Source: Dioscorea cayenensis subsp. rotundata (Eukaryota > Streptophyta > Magnoliopsida > Dioscoreales > Dioscoreaceae). From it: a stretch of 64,000 bases of DNA. The position numbers were made by a program, and so were the translations under genes. The DNA is taken from contig NC_052475.1 of the NCBI RefSeq assembly GCF_009730915.1, forward strand, positions 28,333,016 to 28,397,015, given 5' to 3'. Below, in pieces: positions 42,471 to 56,300 of the stretch. Numbering within the stretch: the first letter of the stretch is position 1; each line of letters begins with the position of its first letter. A model generated the notes under the pieces. That model was given only the letters and a program-made list of their open reading frames with translations, searched no databases and was not told the origin of the DNA.

Positions 42471-45400
42471 TCAATGTTGAAACTGTCCAGAATTCCATGA
42501 AGATCTAGAGGGTGGGCGAGTTGTGTCTGAAATAGGTGAAGGGCGACGACTTTCATCTGATTTTTGCATCTCCTACAAAGATATTGATAACAAATCATAT
42601 TTAGATAAACAATGTTTAGTTGAACCAGCGCTGCAAACCTGTGATAATGTTGATGGCGTTGCTTTGCGGGACTGCTGCTGCAATTTGGCATGCATTCGAT
42701 GCTGGTTCTGCATGTGCTCAAATTGCTGTAACCTAGATGCAAAATTAATTGCATTGTGCATGTTCCCTGAATCTTGGTTCCTGATGATGTCTTCAGATAC
42801 TGGCAGTATCTGGGAATACGGATTCCCTGAAGAAGCTCGCTTAAGCTGATCGGTATTGAAAGCAATTGATGGCACAGTTTTTAACCGATTCCGTAATATT
42901 TGAAAGGCTGCACTTTGCTGCACGTAAAAATGAGAATGTCCAAGAAGTTATAAAGGAACAGATACACTTGAGTATAACATACTGATGAAGTCCGCATAAA
43001 ATTCAATGCCATAATTTCACTAAGCTAGTACTTAGACGGAGAAAATGATCAAGCACTCCTATATGCAAGAATTCCAAATATTATACCGCCTATGTAATTA
43101 TATAGGAAAACTAAAGCTAATAAGGATAAACTGAATCCTGAGTTTGTAAGTTCATCTTTTACTGTACTTGCACCTGAAATTAAGACTAAAACTTAGCTTA
43201 ATTGGCTAAACTCATGTCATGTGTAAAACCAAGTGGTACTTCAACCATTGCAACCCTCTTGTTCATTTTACAATCCAAAGTGAAAATCTTCTTTGCAGAA
43301 AAACCACTGACTTGATGACTAACAAGGGGTCCTGACTCCTCATACATGATTTTCAAGAAAGCCTATGAGAGTACTATTTTAAACAGTTAAGGTCACTTCC
43401 AAATGTGAAAAAATATACAATTTCATCCACCCATTAGTTTGGCCAATTAAGGTCAAGATCTATCACGCCCTTAACTCCATTTTAAACTAAATTAATGCAC
43501 ATTACTTTAATTGGACATTAAAAGTGCTACTAGGACACTTGAATTTAATGAAAACCAAATAAATGGCACAGATAAAAAATAGGTATTGCCCATCAGATAA
43601 AAAATTAAACTTCCAATAAATGCATCTCACCACGTTCTTACATACTGATGTTTGTTAAGCTAAAAGCCGAAAACATTAAGACTAGATACTTTTAAGGCAT
43701 GTCCTGTAACCATGTCACTCCATTATTTCCACTATTATGTCATGGCAGCATATTGATACAATAGGAAAAGCTATTCTCCACTCAGCCATGAAAGAAACAA
43801 AAAAATTTACTCACAATATTACCTGAGGTAGCAACATTAGAAGACCATACAAAGCCTTCAGCAACCAAGTATATTTTCCAGGCTCCAGAAGCTTCAATGT
43901 TGAAATATTATGTTAGTCTACGAATAAAATTATCATAAAAGAGAAAATATTGGAAAATAGGATCCCTCACTAATAGACAATGCCACCATGAGAACAGTTT
44001 CTACACAACTGTAGTACCAACTTTTCAGCACCATGAAAAAAGATAACTATAAGGGTGTAAGCGTAGATAGGTGCTATTTTTTGAGGCTGATAAGAGCATC
44101 TGATTTATGGTGTGTGCCGACCACAATCACAAAAAAGGACAAATTTTTACAAATGACATCTGAGGTGGACAGGGATAGTTTCCCAACATAGCAACCAAAA
44201 TAAACCTTCCAGGGAAAAACACTAGCTGCTAATCACTAGGAAAAAAATATCCGTACATAAGTAACTACCTATAAGTATTATGTCAGCTGCGCATATTGAG
44301 AGTTGGACTGCATATTTTAAAATGGCCACTTCACATCATTTATTGAACAATAAGGTTTATAGGGTTATGAAAAAAAAGACTTGTACTAGGGGCAACCTTT
44401 TCCCAATTTGCACATAAGTCCCCAAGCTCAAGCAAATTTGGCAGTTCCACAAAGACCAAATATCCAAGAGCCTTTATACAAGACCTTACAGAGTTGGTTG
44501 GTTTTTTTTTTTTTCACTCACTAAGATCTTGATACGAGAAAACTTAAGCCAAACCAAGAATTAAGTGCTAACAAGAAAGGATTTTAAACTCATAAACAAC
44601 AGCTAAATGAGGCATACAGAAATTTAACTAGATAGCAAAGTACCTGCAATCTTAGGTAAGCAAAGATTGGAGTTTCCATCAGACGGATTAACTTGTCCAG
44701 CTGAACCAAGAACTTGACATTTATGTCCTCTTCCCCAAGTGATTGAATAACAGAACTTGCATGTTGATAAGCCTTGCATAAAAGGCAGCATTTCACCAGA
44801 AGATGTAAAGAAAGATAATCCCTCCAAGATGCACAAGCATTGCAAATAATATATACCTACCTGAGCAAGTAGGCACAAGCTTATTGTTGCCATTGCAGAA
44901 TGACACCAAGAAGCATACAAAGATATAAATAAGTCTTTCCCGGCAACGTTCACCAGAGATTGCTTTAGAAGAGCTCGTAGGTCAGCCAACTCAGATGAAG
45001 TAAGTAAAATCAAGTTCAGAGCCTGAATACTCAAGATTTCACAACAGATACAGTTAAACAAAAGGCATTTCTATTTGGCTATGGGAGAACATAAAGCCCA
45101 TACAACTTAGTAAACAAACAACCTGAACCATAATAGATGCGAAATCCAAATCATCTTCTCCCTCTAGAATTGTGGAGAATTCACGATAAACCCTTTCCGC
45201 ATCCAAAAGAACACAAAGTCTACGTACAATTAAAGCACCACGCCTGAAGTAAAATTCATAAAGCAGGTTATTCACAATCACTGCAAGGCACAGGCTCCAA
45301 CTTTGCTTTACTAAAAAAGCAACCAATTCAGCAAACCAAAGCATGAAAATTAAAGAGCATAATTTCAGTTGAAGAAAGAGAACAAAATGAGCATACTTTT

Positions 45401-48400
45401 CAAGGAGTGAATGGTCAGACCGAAAGTTATGAATAAGAAAGACAACAAGATGACGGAAGTGTGGAGCATCTTTTGCTATACATGCAAGCACTTCAAGTAC
45501 GAGAAGAACCACCTGCAAGTATAAATTGCATCAATTTGGGGAAAATGAGCAAAAACGAATAAAAGCAACTTACAGAAAACCATCTGACTGGAAACTGAAT
45601 ATGAAATATGATATTTTTTTAATTAGATAAAATGCACTCATTTAGCATCAGGCAAACAGTTGCATAATGGTTCAGTTAATGTCTTAAAAAACAGTAGGAA
45701 TATATTTTCCCTTCAGAGAAGTAGGGTCAAAAGAACTTTGGTTTGCAAGTTGTCACAGACAGCTTAGCTCATAGCACTTACGTGTATTCAAAATGTGGCA
45801 TGATATATTTATTGAAGTCAGCAATATGAAGTGTGCAGTTTAGGTACCAGGTGGCATTAGTCAGTTAGGTTTAGTGGACACTAGATTTTGCAAGACTAAG
45901 AATGGCTTAGAAACAACCAAGTAGTATAGATGACTATATGTGTATTTAAGTGGCCTTGTAAATTTTCATGTTTATGCAGTTACGAACTTAACGTAGTGTC
46001 ATCATAACATATTTCTTCCTTGTGTTCTCCTTTTCAAACTATAGCTTGCTTAACTCAGACTCCATGTTCAAATTAAGAGCAGCTTATTCAATATGCAAGT
46101 AATGCAGCTCAAGCTCAGGTTACACTTTTTACTCTTTCTAGGTCGAAGCTCAGTTGTTATTTAAAGATTCTGTTAACTTACTGATTTGGCAAATCTCAAA
46201 TCTAAATGTCCTGCAATTCAAATGTCCAGGAATTTCTTTTATGGGCATATAAATATACCATCCTGCATTTTAGGTAGTTGCACCTTATTTCCATTGCTTC
46301 TCATTTCTCCCCCATTGCTCAATAGAGGGGTGTGCATAATTTGTTTAAAATAAAAATCAACTAACATATAACCACCTCAATTCAAACAATTCAATTTTAT
46401 CCAATTTAGTTTGATTATAATTTTATATTAAAAAAAATATCAAATATTTGATTATGATACACAGTCCTAAAGAAATATGTTAAAACAATGAATATTATGC
46501 TATTTTTCTAACTATATCAATTTTTTTTTCTCTTTATTCTATTAAAATTGTGTACTTCTATGTTTTACCTAATTTTATTAAAAAGGAAATAAGTTATTTA
46601 TGGGTTAGTTACATATAATCTAACTACTGTTCGTCTAAGAACCAACCAACTACTGAATTGACTGAAATATTTCACTCCATATCAATAATCAGCTACAGGG
46701 TTGAGCTACATGAGTTCATTTTCTATGTTTCCTAATTGAAATTCTTTGGTTATACAACTCTCTTAACCATATAAACACTTCTAGCCAAATGATCTAATAA
46801 ACTACACATATGGGGTCACTCAGAAAACATTTTATTGCATATGCAATATCAAATTAAAAATATTCTACATGAAGTTATTGTGATTGTTTTCATCTTCTAA
46901 AATAGTTTCAATTTTTTCACTTAGTTTTCTTCTGGTAAATTTCTGCTGTATGCTTTATCAAAGTATGATAACAATCAGTTTGATTTTGGCCATATGTGCT
47001 CATATTTCAGAATATATCCTGGGTCATGCATAGCATGCACAAACTATAACCAAATAATATGACAAGAAGAAATATTTCATTTAAAAAAAAATAAAAAGTT
47101 ACCTCATCAGATGGATCAGATAATGCACTAAGAAGGGAACCAAAAATGTCATTCAAATATGAAATAACCTGTTTAAAATAAAAGATAAAAAACAATGAAT
47201 TCAAAAGAAAATCAAGTCAACAAACTGAATAAAAGATGCACAGATGCACACTAACAAATAAGGAGGATATATCAATGATCAGTATAGAAAATGCCTTCCA
47301 ACATGATGTTCTGGTAATACCCAATTAGCCAGTATGAATATAGTGATCAGATTATTAATTTATCAAGTCAACTATTTATCTAAATTATGAAACATTATAT
47401 ATAGCAATTTATCAAGTATATTTCCATAAATTCACAAGAATCATTATTTATAGTAATCAAATCACTTGTTACTTAAGACACAACAGTCGTTAAACATCAG
47501 TCTCTGACTGTCTGTAAGAGAAGAATAGCAAACTCAAAAGTAGAAGTTGTTGCAGCATTTCCATGCACCTTTTGTTCATATAATTGCTTTCTTGTGATAA
47601 ATAAAGTTAAGTTTGGACCATTTTCCATGAGCCACACCAAACTAAGACATGGCCGTAGATGACAAGAAAATCCATGCTAAAGTGTTTTGGCAATTCGTAG
47701 TCCCAAAAATAATCTTAAGTGCGTCCTAAGATTTCAAGAGACTTTCCAACTGTTTGAAATGCATGCCAAAATGCCTAAAATGCAATACTATACAAGCCCC
47801 AGCGCACAATTTTATTTTATTTTTATTTTATTATTTTTGCTTTCCCTTGCACACAAATCTTTCAAAATTCCTTATTCCTTTCATCAATTCACCACAATGA
47901 AAAATATAGTGAGCCCTTCATAAATAATGGTGACATGAAAATCAAAATTATGAAAACATGGACAGTTATCAGGTTTGCTGGAAACTAATGTAGTGTTACT
48001 AGAAAATGGGTCAAATCGTTTGAATTTCATCTCATTCATATGCATTATTATTTATTTATTTTTTAACCTCTCCTTTATTATAAAAACTTATAAATTTTTT
48101 TTTTGAATTTTTTGTTTTTCTCCTTTCTCCCTTGTCTTTGCTTTATTCTTTTAACCCTCATTTTCCTTCTCTCCTGCATCCTCACTGGTACCAGATTTAT
48201 ATATCAAGAATGAAGAAAAGTATACAACATAAGTGTAAATCTAGGCCCAAAGGCTTTAACAGCAACAGATTCATGATAAGATCATCAGCAATTGATAAGT
48301 AAACAAATGCTTAACCTAATCATAAAGCTTGAAAATGGTGTACCTCAGCTCTATGCCGAGCCAAAAGAGTTGCAATCCAATGCAATGCCTCGATTCTAGT

Positions 48401-51400
48401 AGCTTCCCATTCACTTGTCAATTCTCTGTTATAACAAAGGCAAGTTAACACATATGGGCAAATATATGACCAAACAAGGAAAAAAAACAACCCTTCCATG
48501 CCAACTCCCATGCGTTTGAACAACACACGAGACATGAGCACATGAAATAGAGCCATAAGTAACCTTTAAACCTATCAATTTCCCACATGACAAAGTATGC
48601 ACCTCCTAGCAATAGAAAGGATTGCCCCTATATCAAATCCCTCGCCTGGATCAGCACGAATCGAACGAAGCTCTTCATTGGTTTCTCGAGCGACCTGATT
48701 AACAAATACTCGGTCAACACAGTCCAATACTCAGAAGCTGAAAAGTACCGGTCAGTGGCTACTGAACCTAAACACAGACAAACAGAAAGGTTACCACTCG
48801 TATCTTTTCCTCTTTATCAGATATGCAGGGTAGGATAGCTCCCAAAATGTCAGCATAGTATGGAACAAGCTGGTCTCCACCAAGTTTTACAAATTCATTT
48901 ATCTGAAATATTATTAGCATGAACCCAGAAATCAGGACTTCCACGATATATATATATATATATATATGAAAAATATGAAATAAGGAAAATCATCTTTATC
49001 AAGAAACAACACATATACCCTTTTGTAAAATTATTTAGTCAATAGCCACAAGAAAAACTAAAGAGTCCCACGATGACAAGTATGTGGCATTTGTCCTTAC
49101 CCAGGTGATAGCAGTCAAACGAGTAAATTCATCAGGAGAGCCTGCCCTCTGTACCAATATTTCAGCCATACGGCCATAATCTACATTCTTCAAAGAAGCA
49201 AACGTTCACTTAGAATCATGCAATACAGTACAAATATATATAGATATATATATATATATATCCATGATATAGTAAATATTAAAGATCCACTGTATAGTCA
49301 AATATTCAATTGGATATACCAGCACCTAACGTTTCCCTCCTTACATCTACTAAAAAACTTATTAACCACCTTTCCTGAGGAACAAAAGACTTACTGGAGA
49401 ATTTTTAATTTCTTGGAGAAATTCAGAAAGAGCAGAATCAGCCTGCTGTCGTATTTCATGGCTGGAATCACTTAACATGTTAAACAAACCTGCAGTATTT
49501 ACATAGTCAACTTTAAGATAAGAAATAAAGAGGCTCAATAAACCTAAGAAACAATTTTTAAACTCTAGACATACCATCAAGAAAATCTGGAAGGAAACCA
49601 AGCATATCAATATCTGGAACACTATCCAATACAGTGATCCAGCCAACCAAAAATTGCCGTACATATGGGTTGAGTACATTCATACGCTCTCTCAAAAGTG
49701 GTATAAATTCTTCTATGCTTTAAAAGGAAATACATAGAATAGTCATGTTATTGCATCTTACAAATATAAATAAAAGAAATAACATGGTCAATGATGTTTA
49801 GAGCTGCACCTGAACTGATCACTCTCGGTGACAATATCCTGGTTATGAAATTCAACCAATCAAACCCCAAATAAAAAGAACATACTAGAATGGCTCATTA
49901 GGTGTTAGCTAATTTTATAGTAAGAAGTCATATGATATCACCTTTACAAGCCGGTCAAGGAGATGAGCTGCACTCTGCACATTTGCATCAGAATCTGCTG
50001 AAAGCTTACAAAGTGCATCAAATATCTGATTAAAATATACAATGAACTCGCCTCTTACAACCTATACAAATTAGAAAAACAAATTAGCCCATACGAAACA
50101 CCCAGCCACTAAATCATCCCTAGTTGACCCATACCAACCTTCGCTATATTATACAGTGCTTCACAAGCATAATATCGGACTCTACTATCTTGATCAAGAA
50201 AGGAGTTAAGTACAGGTGGTACAATTTGCTGAAAAAAGACAGACAAAGAAAACCATATTCAAAAAGCAATCGAAGAAAATCAGGTTAAATAAAAGTAAAT
50301 GTTTATGCTTCATAGAAAGGGTATGAGACAGCATTCTCTTGGTAGCACAATCAAGAGCCAAACTATCATAAATAATGGTCCAGCATCAATCAAAATTACA
50401 AAATCTGATCTATATATATAGTATGTGTGTATGTATATATATATTTATGCATACGCATACACACACAACCTGTACACATTTTATATGAGAAACATCTCTC
50501 TCTATATATGCATGCCCATCTGCAGCCAAAAAAAAAAATTGAGCAACTCTTTTCATAGATTTTAAAATTTTCATCACTTCACAAATACTCTAACCAAACT
50601 GGTCATGAACTAAACAGAAAACTTGGCATGTAAAGACACAGTATCCTTCTATTGTCAATATCCACCTAGATTTAACCAAGGTCAAAAATCTCCACTTCCT
50701 AAGTAATATTCTTTTCAAAAGGCATAGACAAAAACCAATTACTTTAAATCAAACACTACGGCGGCATTTCCATACTGGTATTGGTAAAGACATCTTTAAA
50801 GTATGCTTAACTAGAAAAATCTTGAAAACCAATTGACAGTCAGGAAGACATAATTTAGTAGATCCTTAAAAAATATGAGTACTGAGTACTCAGGACATGA
50901 AAGTATGAAACCAATAAGATATCATATAGAAAGAGAGTGAACCAGTTTTAGATATCATATCCTTGCATATACCATTTAACTCACCACACATTCAAATTCA
51001 AATCTATAACCGTAGCAATGGTTCACTAGTATAAATAAGGTAATTGGATAAGTTAATATACCTCTATACATTAACATCAAATGCTGGAACTGTTGATTTA
51101 TGACTTCTACGTGTATTCTTGCCAACTGTTATGTGGTTATATCATTTAACATCAACTACTTAATATTGTGAACTTTAGACTCATATGCAAACAACTCAAC
51201 TTCAAAAGCATACATCTGATCTAAGATCAATTAGTCAAATCACACTGCAATTTAATCCAGCAACCCCACTGAGGTCACTCTACAATAAACCATCTAACAG
51301 ACTACACCAATAATGGAGTCCTCATAAACAGCAGACATAGTAATGAAGATGAAAATGGATGCCCAAATTGTGAAATGAAGAAGGATGTAACAAAATATTC

Positions 51401-51970
51401 ATAAAGATGAGTACATGGAAGACTTGAAAACTGCACTGAACCCGTTGGGAATTAGAATTGCTGGTTATGACTAATTATGTTTCAGAGCATTCTAATCCTT
51501 CTACAAGACTAACCTCAAGATGCTGTGCTGCTTCAGATGTCAAACCAACTGTTGCCGCAGCAAGCCCTATCAATCCACCCTGCTAAAAACAACACCAGAC
51601 GCCTTATTCACAAAAACACATCATAATACAACTAAAAGATAAGACTTTCAATCCCTATCCACCATTAACAACCTTCCTATGGTTGGCCTGCTGCGAGTAG
51701 GTGAACTCCGTTGTCAACAAGTTGATGATCGCGGTGATCTTATCATGCTCCCCCGCTATCGTCAATTGCTTCACGATTCCTTCGATCTGCCATTTTCCCC
51801 AAAAATTACACGCAACTCAACAATCAATAACCCTCGAAGCCCCAAAAAGAAAAACTAAGGAACAACAAATATATAATTCCAAATACTTCAAGGGCCGCAT
51901 TCTTGCGCTTCTCATAGAGCTTGTCGGCGAGGTTCCGGAGCACGAACGCCGGGACAATCGTGTCCGACAT
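42471..51970 (-). CDS. VAC14: VAC14 homologue, scaffold of the PI(3,5)P2-producing PIKfyve/FAB1 complex
   Basis: VAC14 is a HEAT-repeat scaffold that holds the FAB1 PI3P 5-kinase and the SAC-type phosphatase at endosome/vacuole membranes. Twenty exons in order: 51887-51970, 51673-51786, 51514-51579, 50139-50228, 49942-50061, 49810-49838, 49575-49717, 49395-49489, 49101-49187, 48795-48902, 48603-48694, 48344-48425, 47103-47168, 45397-45512, 45123-45243, 44861-45022, 44644-44772, 43823-43891, 42639-42917, 42471-42572 (2154 nt, 717 aa). Recognisable blocks: EALYNIAKVVRGEFIVYFNQ (Fab1-binding N-terminal HEAT region), SSHEIRQQADSALSEFLQ, and a C-terminal VAC14/Fig4-binding part (LVQLDKLIRLMETPIF, RYTWLLK-like, SAAFQILRNRLKTVP). 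The C-tail is short, polar and serine-rich. All exons chain in frame. The 48-kb intron (47169-48343) and the 45.5-47.1-kb intron hold nothing recognisable. Confidence 0.95.
45513..47102. other. Largest VAC14 intron but one, unassigned
   Basis: A 1.59-kb AT-rich intron of the VAC14 gene with no coding potential or repeat recognised. The 1.27-kb intron at 50229-51513 is likewise plain. Confidence 0.5.
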
Positions 51971-52100
51971 CTCAACAAACAAAGAGAAATAGAGAGACGA
52001 AGAGGACTCTCGAGATCTCTATGCAGAGTGTTCCAGGACCTTCTCCTCCAGAGGCCAAATGGCAGAGCCGAGGAGTGGCCCAGATCGAGCAATAGTAGCC

Positions 52101-52114
52101 AAACCCTAACCCTA
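52101..52114 (-). promoter_or_regulatory. Telo-box-like motif upstream of VAC14
   Basis: AAACCCTAACCCTA on the plus strand, about 130 bp upstream of the VAC14 start. Telo-box motifs are common near start sites of housekeeping plant genes; function is inferred. Confidence 0.5.
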
Positions 52115-53232
52115 GATTTTCGTGATCGGAGGAGATGGCAAGGGTTCTTTGTTGGACCTCGACTTCTCCATCCTCCTGGATTTCTCTCCGGAACTTTGAG
52201 AGCCCCGGGGACTTTTTAGTTTTTATCTCAAGTGATGACTTCGAGACGCCAATTCGACGAGAAAATAATGGAAAACGAGATGAAAACGAAAATGGAAATT
52301 AAAAAAAAAAAAAATTGAATGAGAATTATTTTTTTATTTTTCTAAATTTTCTTGAATTTTAATTGTCGGTTCCCTCAGCAGTTTTATTTTTAATTAGAGC
52401 TAATTTTTCTTTTTCTTTTTTAATTTATGAAATCCTTGTAACAATTAAACTAAGCAAGCGTAGAGACAGTCGAGATATTTACAAAAAAAAAAATCTAAAA
52501 ATTCTATTAAAAAATGAAAAATAAAAATAATATAATAAATTAGTGTCAATAAATAGTGGGCCAATAACGCATTTCAATATCTAAAATTTTTATGGTGGGA
52601 AATTTACCATAAATCATTTCTTCTATTTTTAATACAGAAATATATTAAGCTTTTAGAATTTTTAATACCTCTTTAATATTATTATACAAATCAATGGTGG
52701 ATAAACTTTATTTTATTTTCTTAATTTTAAAATACGCAAAATATTAGACTGATTTCTAAGACCAATAGTATTTAACTTTTGAAAATTATAAGTATATATA
52801 TATTTGGTGTGGAACAAGTGGTTGGCAAGTCTAATTATCATCGGGTTTTTCTTAATGGTAGGTGCCAAGCGTGTCAATTTTATTTAAGCGAAAATTAATT
52901 ATAATGAAACAAAATCATTTTTTAATTAGTTATAAAAGTTTAAGCCATACATGGGCTTGTCATCAGACAGGCTGATGCAAACACACTGCACCCGCAGCCA
53001 GTAATCACACAACTTTAAATTCACTTATTATTTAATTAATTAAAAAAGACACAAGATCAATTTTGAATATTTTGAAATAAAAGTTGAACATTTAGATAAT
53101 AATAATAATAATAGTAATTCATTCTTAACTAATCTACAAGAAAGGGACTAAAGAATGATTTCCATCGTAAATCACACATAATCACTGTTTAGTGTTAAGA
53201 ATCCCATTTTTACCGCCCTTTTGCTCCGGCGC
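52115..53232. other. Head-to-head intergenic region between VAC14 and LpxC
   Basis: VAC14 leader and promoter on the left, then AT-rich DNA, then the LpxC promoter. No gene is seen. The open frame 51701-52219 on the plus strand is antisense to VAC14 exons 1 and 2 and is not real. Confidence 0.5.
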
Positions 53233-53307
53233 ATGTTCCACAGGGCCCTCTCCGGCGGCTCCCAAGCCCTCCGATCTCGCTTCTCATCGATCTCATGGAA
53301 ACCAGTG

Positions 53308-53350
<43 letters not shown>

Positions 53351-56300
53351 TACTCGATCAACCCCATCTCATTTTGATTCTAGATTGGGAAGCCGCAGCA
53401 AACCCTAGCGTCCGAGATCGTTCTCGCAGGTGTCGCTCTCCATTCCGGTGAAACAGTGACTGCGAAACTTCTCCCGGAGGCAGCGGGTCAGGGCCGGTAT
53501 TTTGTTGTCGGAGGCGTCGGAGGCCAAGTGACGACTATAGCCGCTGCGATCGGGAACGCTGAGGATTCGCCGCTTTGCACGACGCTGAGCCGGGCGGGGG
53601 CACGTGTCCGGACCGTTGAGCATTTGCTCTCGGCGCTTGAGGCATGCGGTGTTGATAACTGCCGCATTGAGATCAGTGGCGGAAACGAGGTTTGCTTTTT
53701 TTTACTGATTCTTTCTTTTCTTTTCTTTGATCTTTGTATACCTTGTGAAACTTTGATAGCATGTGTACTGAGAAAAATTAAGATTTTGTTTATAGCGAGA
53801 TGTCATTATGAAAAGGTGATTTTTAGGTTTGTTTGGAATGGAGTCAGTGGGTTTATTGCAAGTCTATTTGCAAATAAGCAGCTTCATGTTTATTGTGTGT
53901 GTTTGCTAACAAGCAAATGGTTTATTCAGTTGTAAGTTGACTTGCACTTGGTGCATATAATACCAAACTCGACAAAAGAACTTTTGGTCAGTTTGGTTGT
54001 TTTGCTGGAAGTGGGAGTGCTTTTCGTTTGGATAGGCGTGTGTATTCTCCTCCTTACTTCTCTCAATTTCAATTTTTTCTTTCTCCGCACCAAAAAGCGC
54101 AAGGAAAATTAGCATATTCACCTTCATGAAGAAGAAAAAAATATACATGTTTATATGCTTCCATTAATATTACATTTGCATGTATACCTCTATTAAAGCC
54201 CAGTTATTTGTGCATATACCCTTGTTGTTAACAAATAAGTAAAAGGAAATCTAGACTGTTCTACCGTCATTTTTATGCCCCTTATCTCACTTATATTATC
54301 TTTCTCCAACTCCTTCATTGAGAAGTTCAAGTTTTCAAATGGTTGATCCTTGTTGTCTTACGATAAACTTTTGTAATTATTTGGGTTTGATAATGAGCTT
54401 TAAAGTATGCTTGTTCCTCTAAATATCATCTTTTACACCATAAAAGTCTAATATTTGGTATCTTTTACATTGAAATTGCATGAAAGACTCTCATCAACAT
54501 GCACTTACATTGTATTCTTAACTTGTTCTATACCAAGCAAATGCTTAATATTATTCTAAAGGAAACTCAAGTCATGCTAATAGGAACTTCATGACCAGTG
54601 GTAGTAAGATGATCATACAAAAAAATTACATGCTAACAGAGATGGTGAGGGATATTTTAATTGTATTTTTAATTATATAATTATTTATTTATGTTTACAA
54701 CCAAAATGTTTTCTAAACTAGCTTAATTGCCACCAGCTGAGACACCTAGTCCATGACATATGGTTTATAGGAAAAGTTCAATTTTGACATCCATGGTGTC
54801 AATTTTTCTCTCCATAAATCCATACTCTTAACAAACCAAGTCTGCGATATATTGCTCTCTATTGGTTTCAGTTGCTTTGAAGGTGTCCACGCCTGATTTT
54901 GGCATTATTTTAGGTTAGCTAGGATGTGATATTGTCTCGTAGGTACCACAATCTGTGCAGATAATTAGCTTCTTCACAGGTTCCTGTGTTAGATGGTTCA
55001 GCTAAAGAATGGGTGGAGGCAATCCAACAAGTCGGTTTATGTGTAGCAGAGGCTTCTGCTGGCAATTATATTGATAAACTTGCCCCATTCCTTAATGAAC
55101 CAATATATGTTTCGAGAAATGATTCTTTCATTTTTGGCTTCCCTTCTCCAGAAATTCTGATCACATATGGGATAGACTTCTCTAAGGTATGAATCTTATT
55201 GTTGTCTATTGAAAATCTTTCTTTTCTTTTCTTTTTTTTTTCTTTTTAATTTGTGGATTCAGTATCTACTTTGAAGTTACCAGTTATGCAAAGTCGAGAT
55301 AATTTTTAACTTCAGAAATTTTTCCTGGTCTTAATCCTAAACTGAAATATTTAAGCGCATATGTTGCCTTTGATGCAGTGCAGAGACATTGAATTGCTTT
55401 TTTTGATCTTCTGATTTTCTGTTTTTCAGTATTTCTTTTAACTTTTTTGTGCTTTCTTGTTAGCCATACAATCCAGAATTCTATGAATTTTACATGCTAA
55501 ACTTAATTTTTTACCTCAAGACAGGCATTAATCATTTATCCTATTGTCAAGTTTTCATTGTTCCATTTCCTTTTATACAAAAGTCTCAGTCTATTCTGAT
55601 AGCAACTAGTAATTACTTTGGCAGGTTCCATCTATTGGTTGTCAGTGGTTCTCTTCTTTAATCAATGCATCTGTATACTTGAAAGAAATTGCTCCTGCTA
55701 GAACATTTTGTGTTTATGAAGAGGTAAACTTGTGTGTTCTTTACTTGATTAGGAATTTTTTTGTTATATACCATTATGGAATAGCAACTTTGGTTTTGTT
55801 GTTAGTTAAGTCAGAAGAATGCAAGTTATGTTGATTGGAATAATAAATTTGTTTATGAAAATATTAATCATTGGCATGGTTTGATGATTTAAGGAAGTCC
55901 TGATGTCTTATTGGCTACAGATTTGTAAAGTTGATAATTTCACATTGATCAATCATAGTTCTTCTGACATTATGTTGACTCTATACAAGGATGGTTTACC
56001 TCCAGATTGACTACATTGAAGAATTAAAGAAATCTTTTTGTCATTATTTCAACATCAAGGAGCTTAGTTTGTTGAAATCATTTTTCATTTTTCTTTCCTT
56101 TGCCATTTTGAAGTGGTGAAATCATTTACCAAAATATATAGCATAATGAATAAGATCATTTCTTCAGCTATAGCTATAAGTAGATGAAAGCCCAGATTGT
56201 AGAGAATAGAGTCTGTCATGAAAGAAGTCTATTACTGTTCATTCTCGTTTAGACAAACTAAGAGTGGAGAGGTTGGGAGAGGAAGAAGTTGCTTGATCTA

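Noticed and set aside
42452-42865. 137-codon frame on the minus strand over the VAC14 tail
   Set aside because: It is out of frame with VAC14 exons 19 and 20, which join in frame and end at 42471.
51701-52219. 172-codon open frame on the plus strand
   Set aside because: It is antisense to VAC14 exons 1 and 2 and the leader, has no family resemblance, and the minus-strand exons chain in frame.
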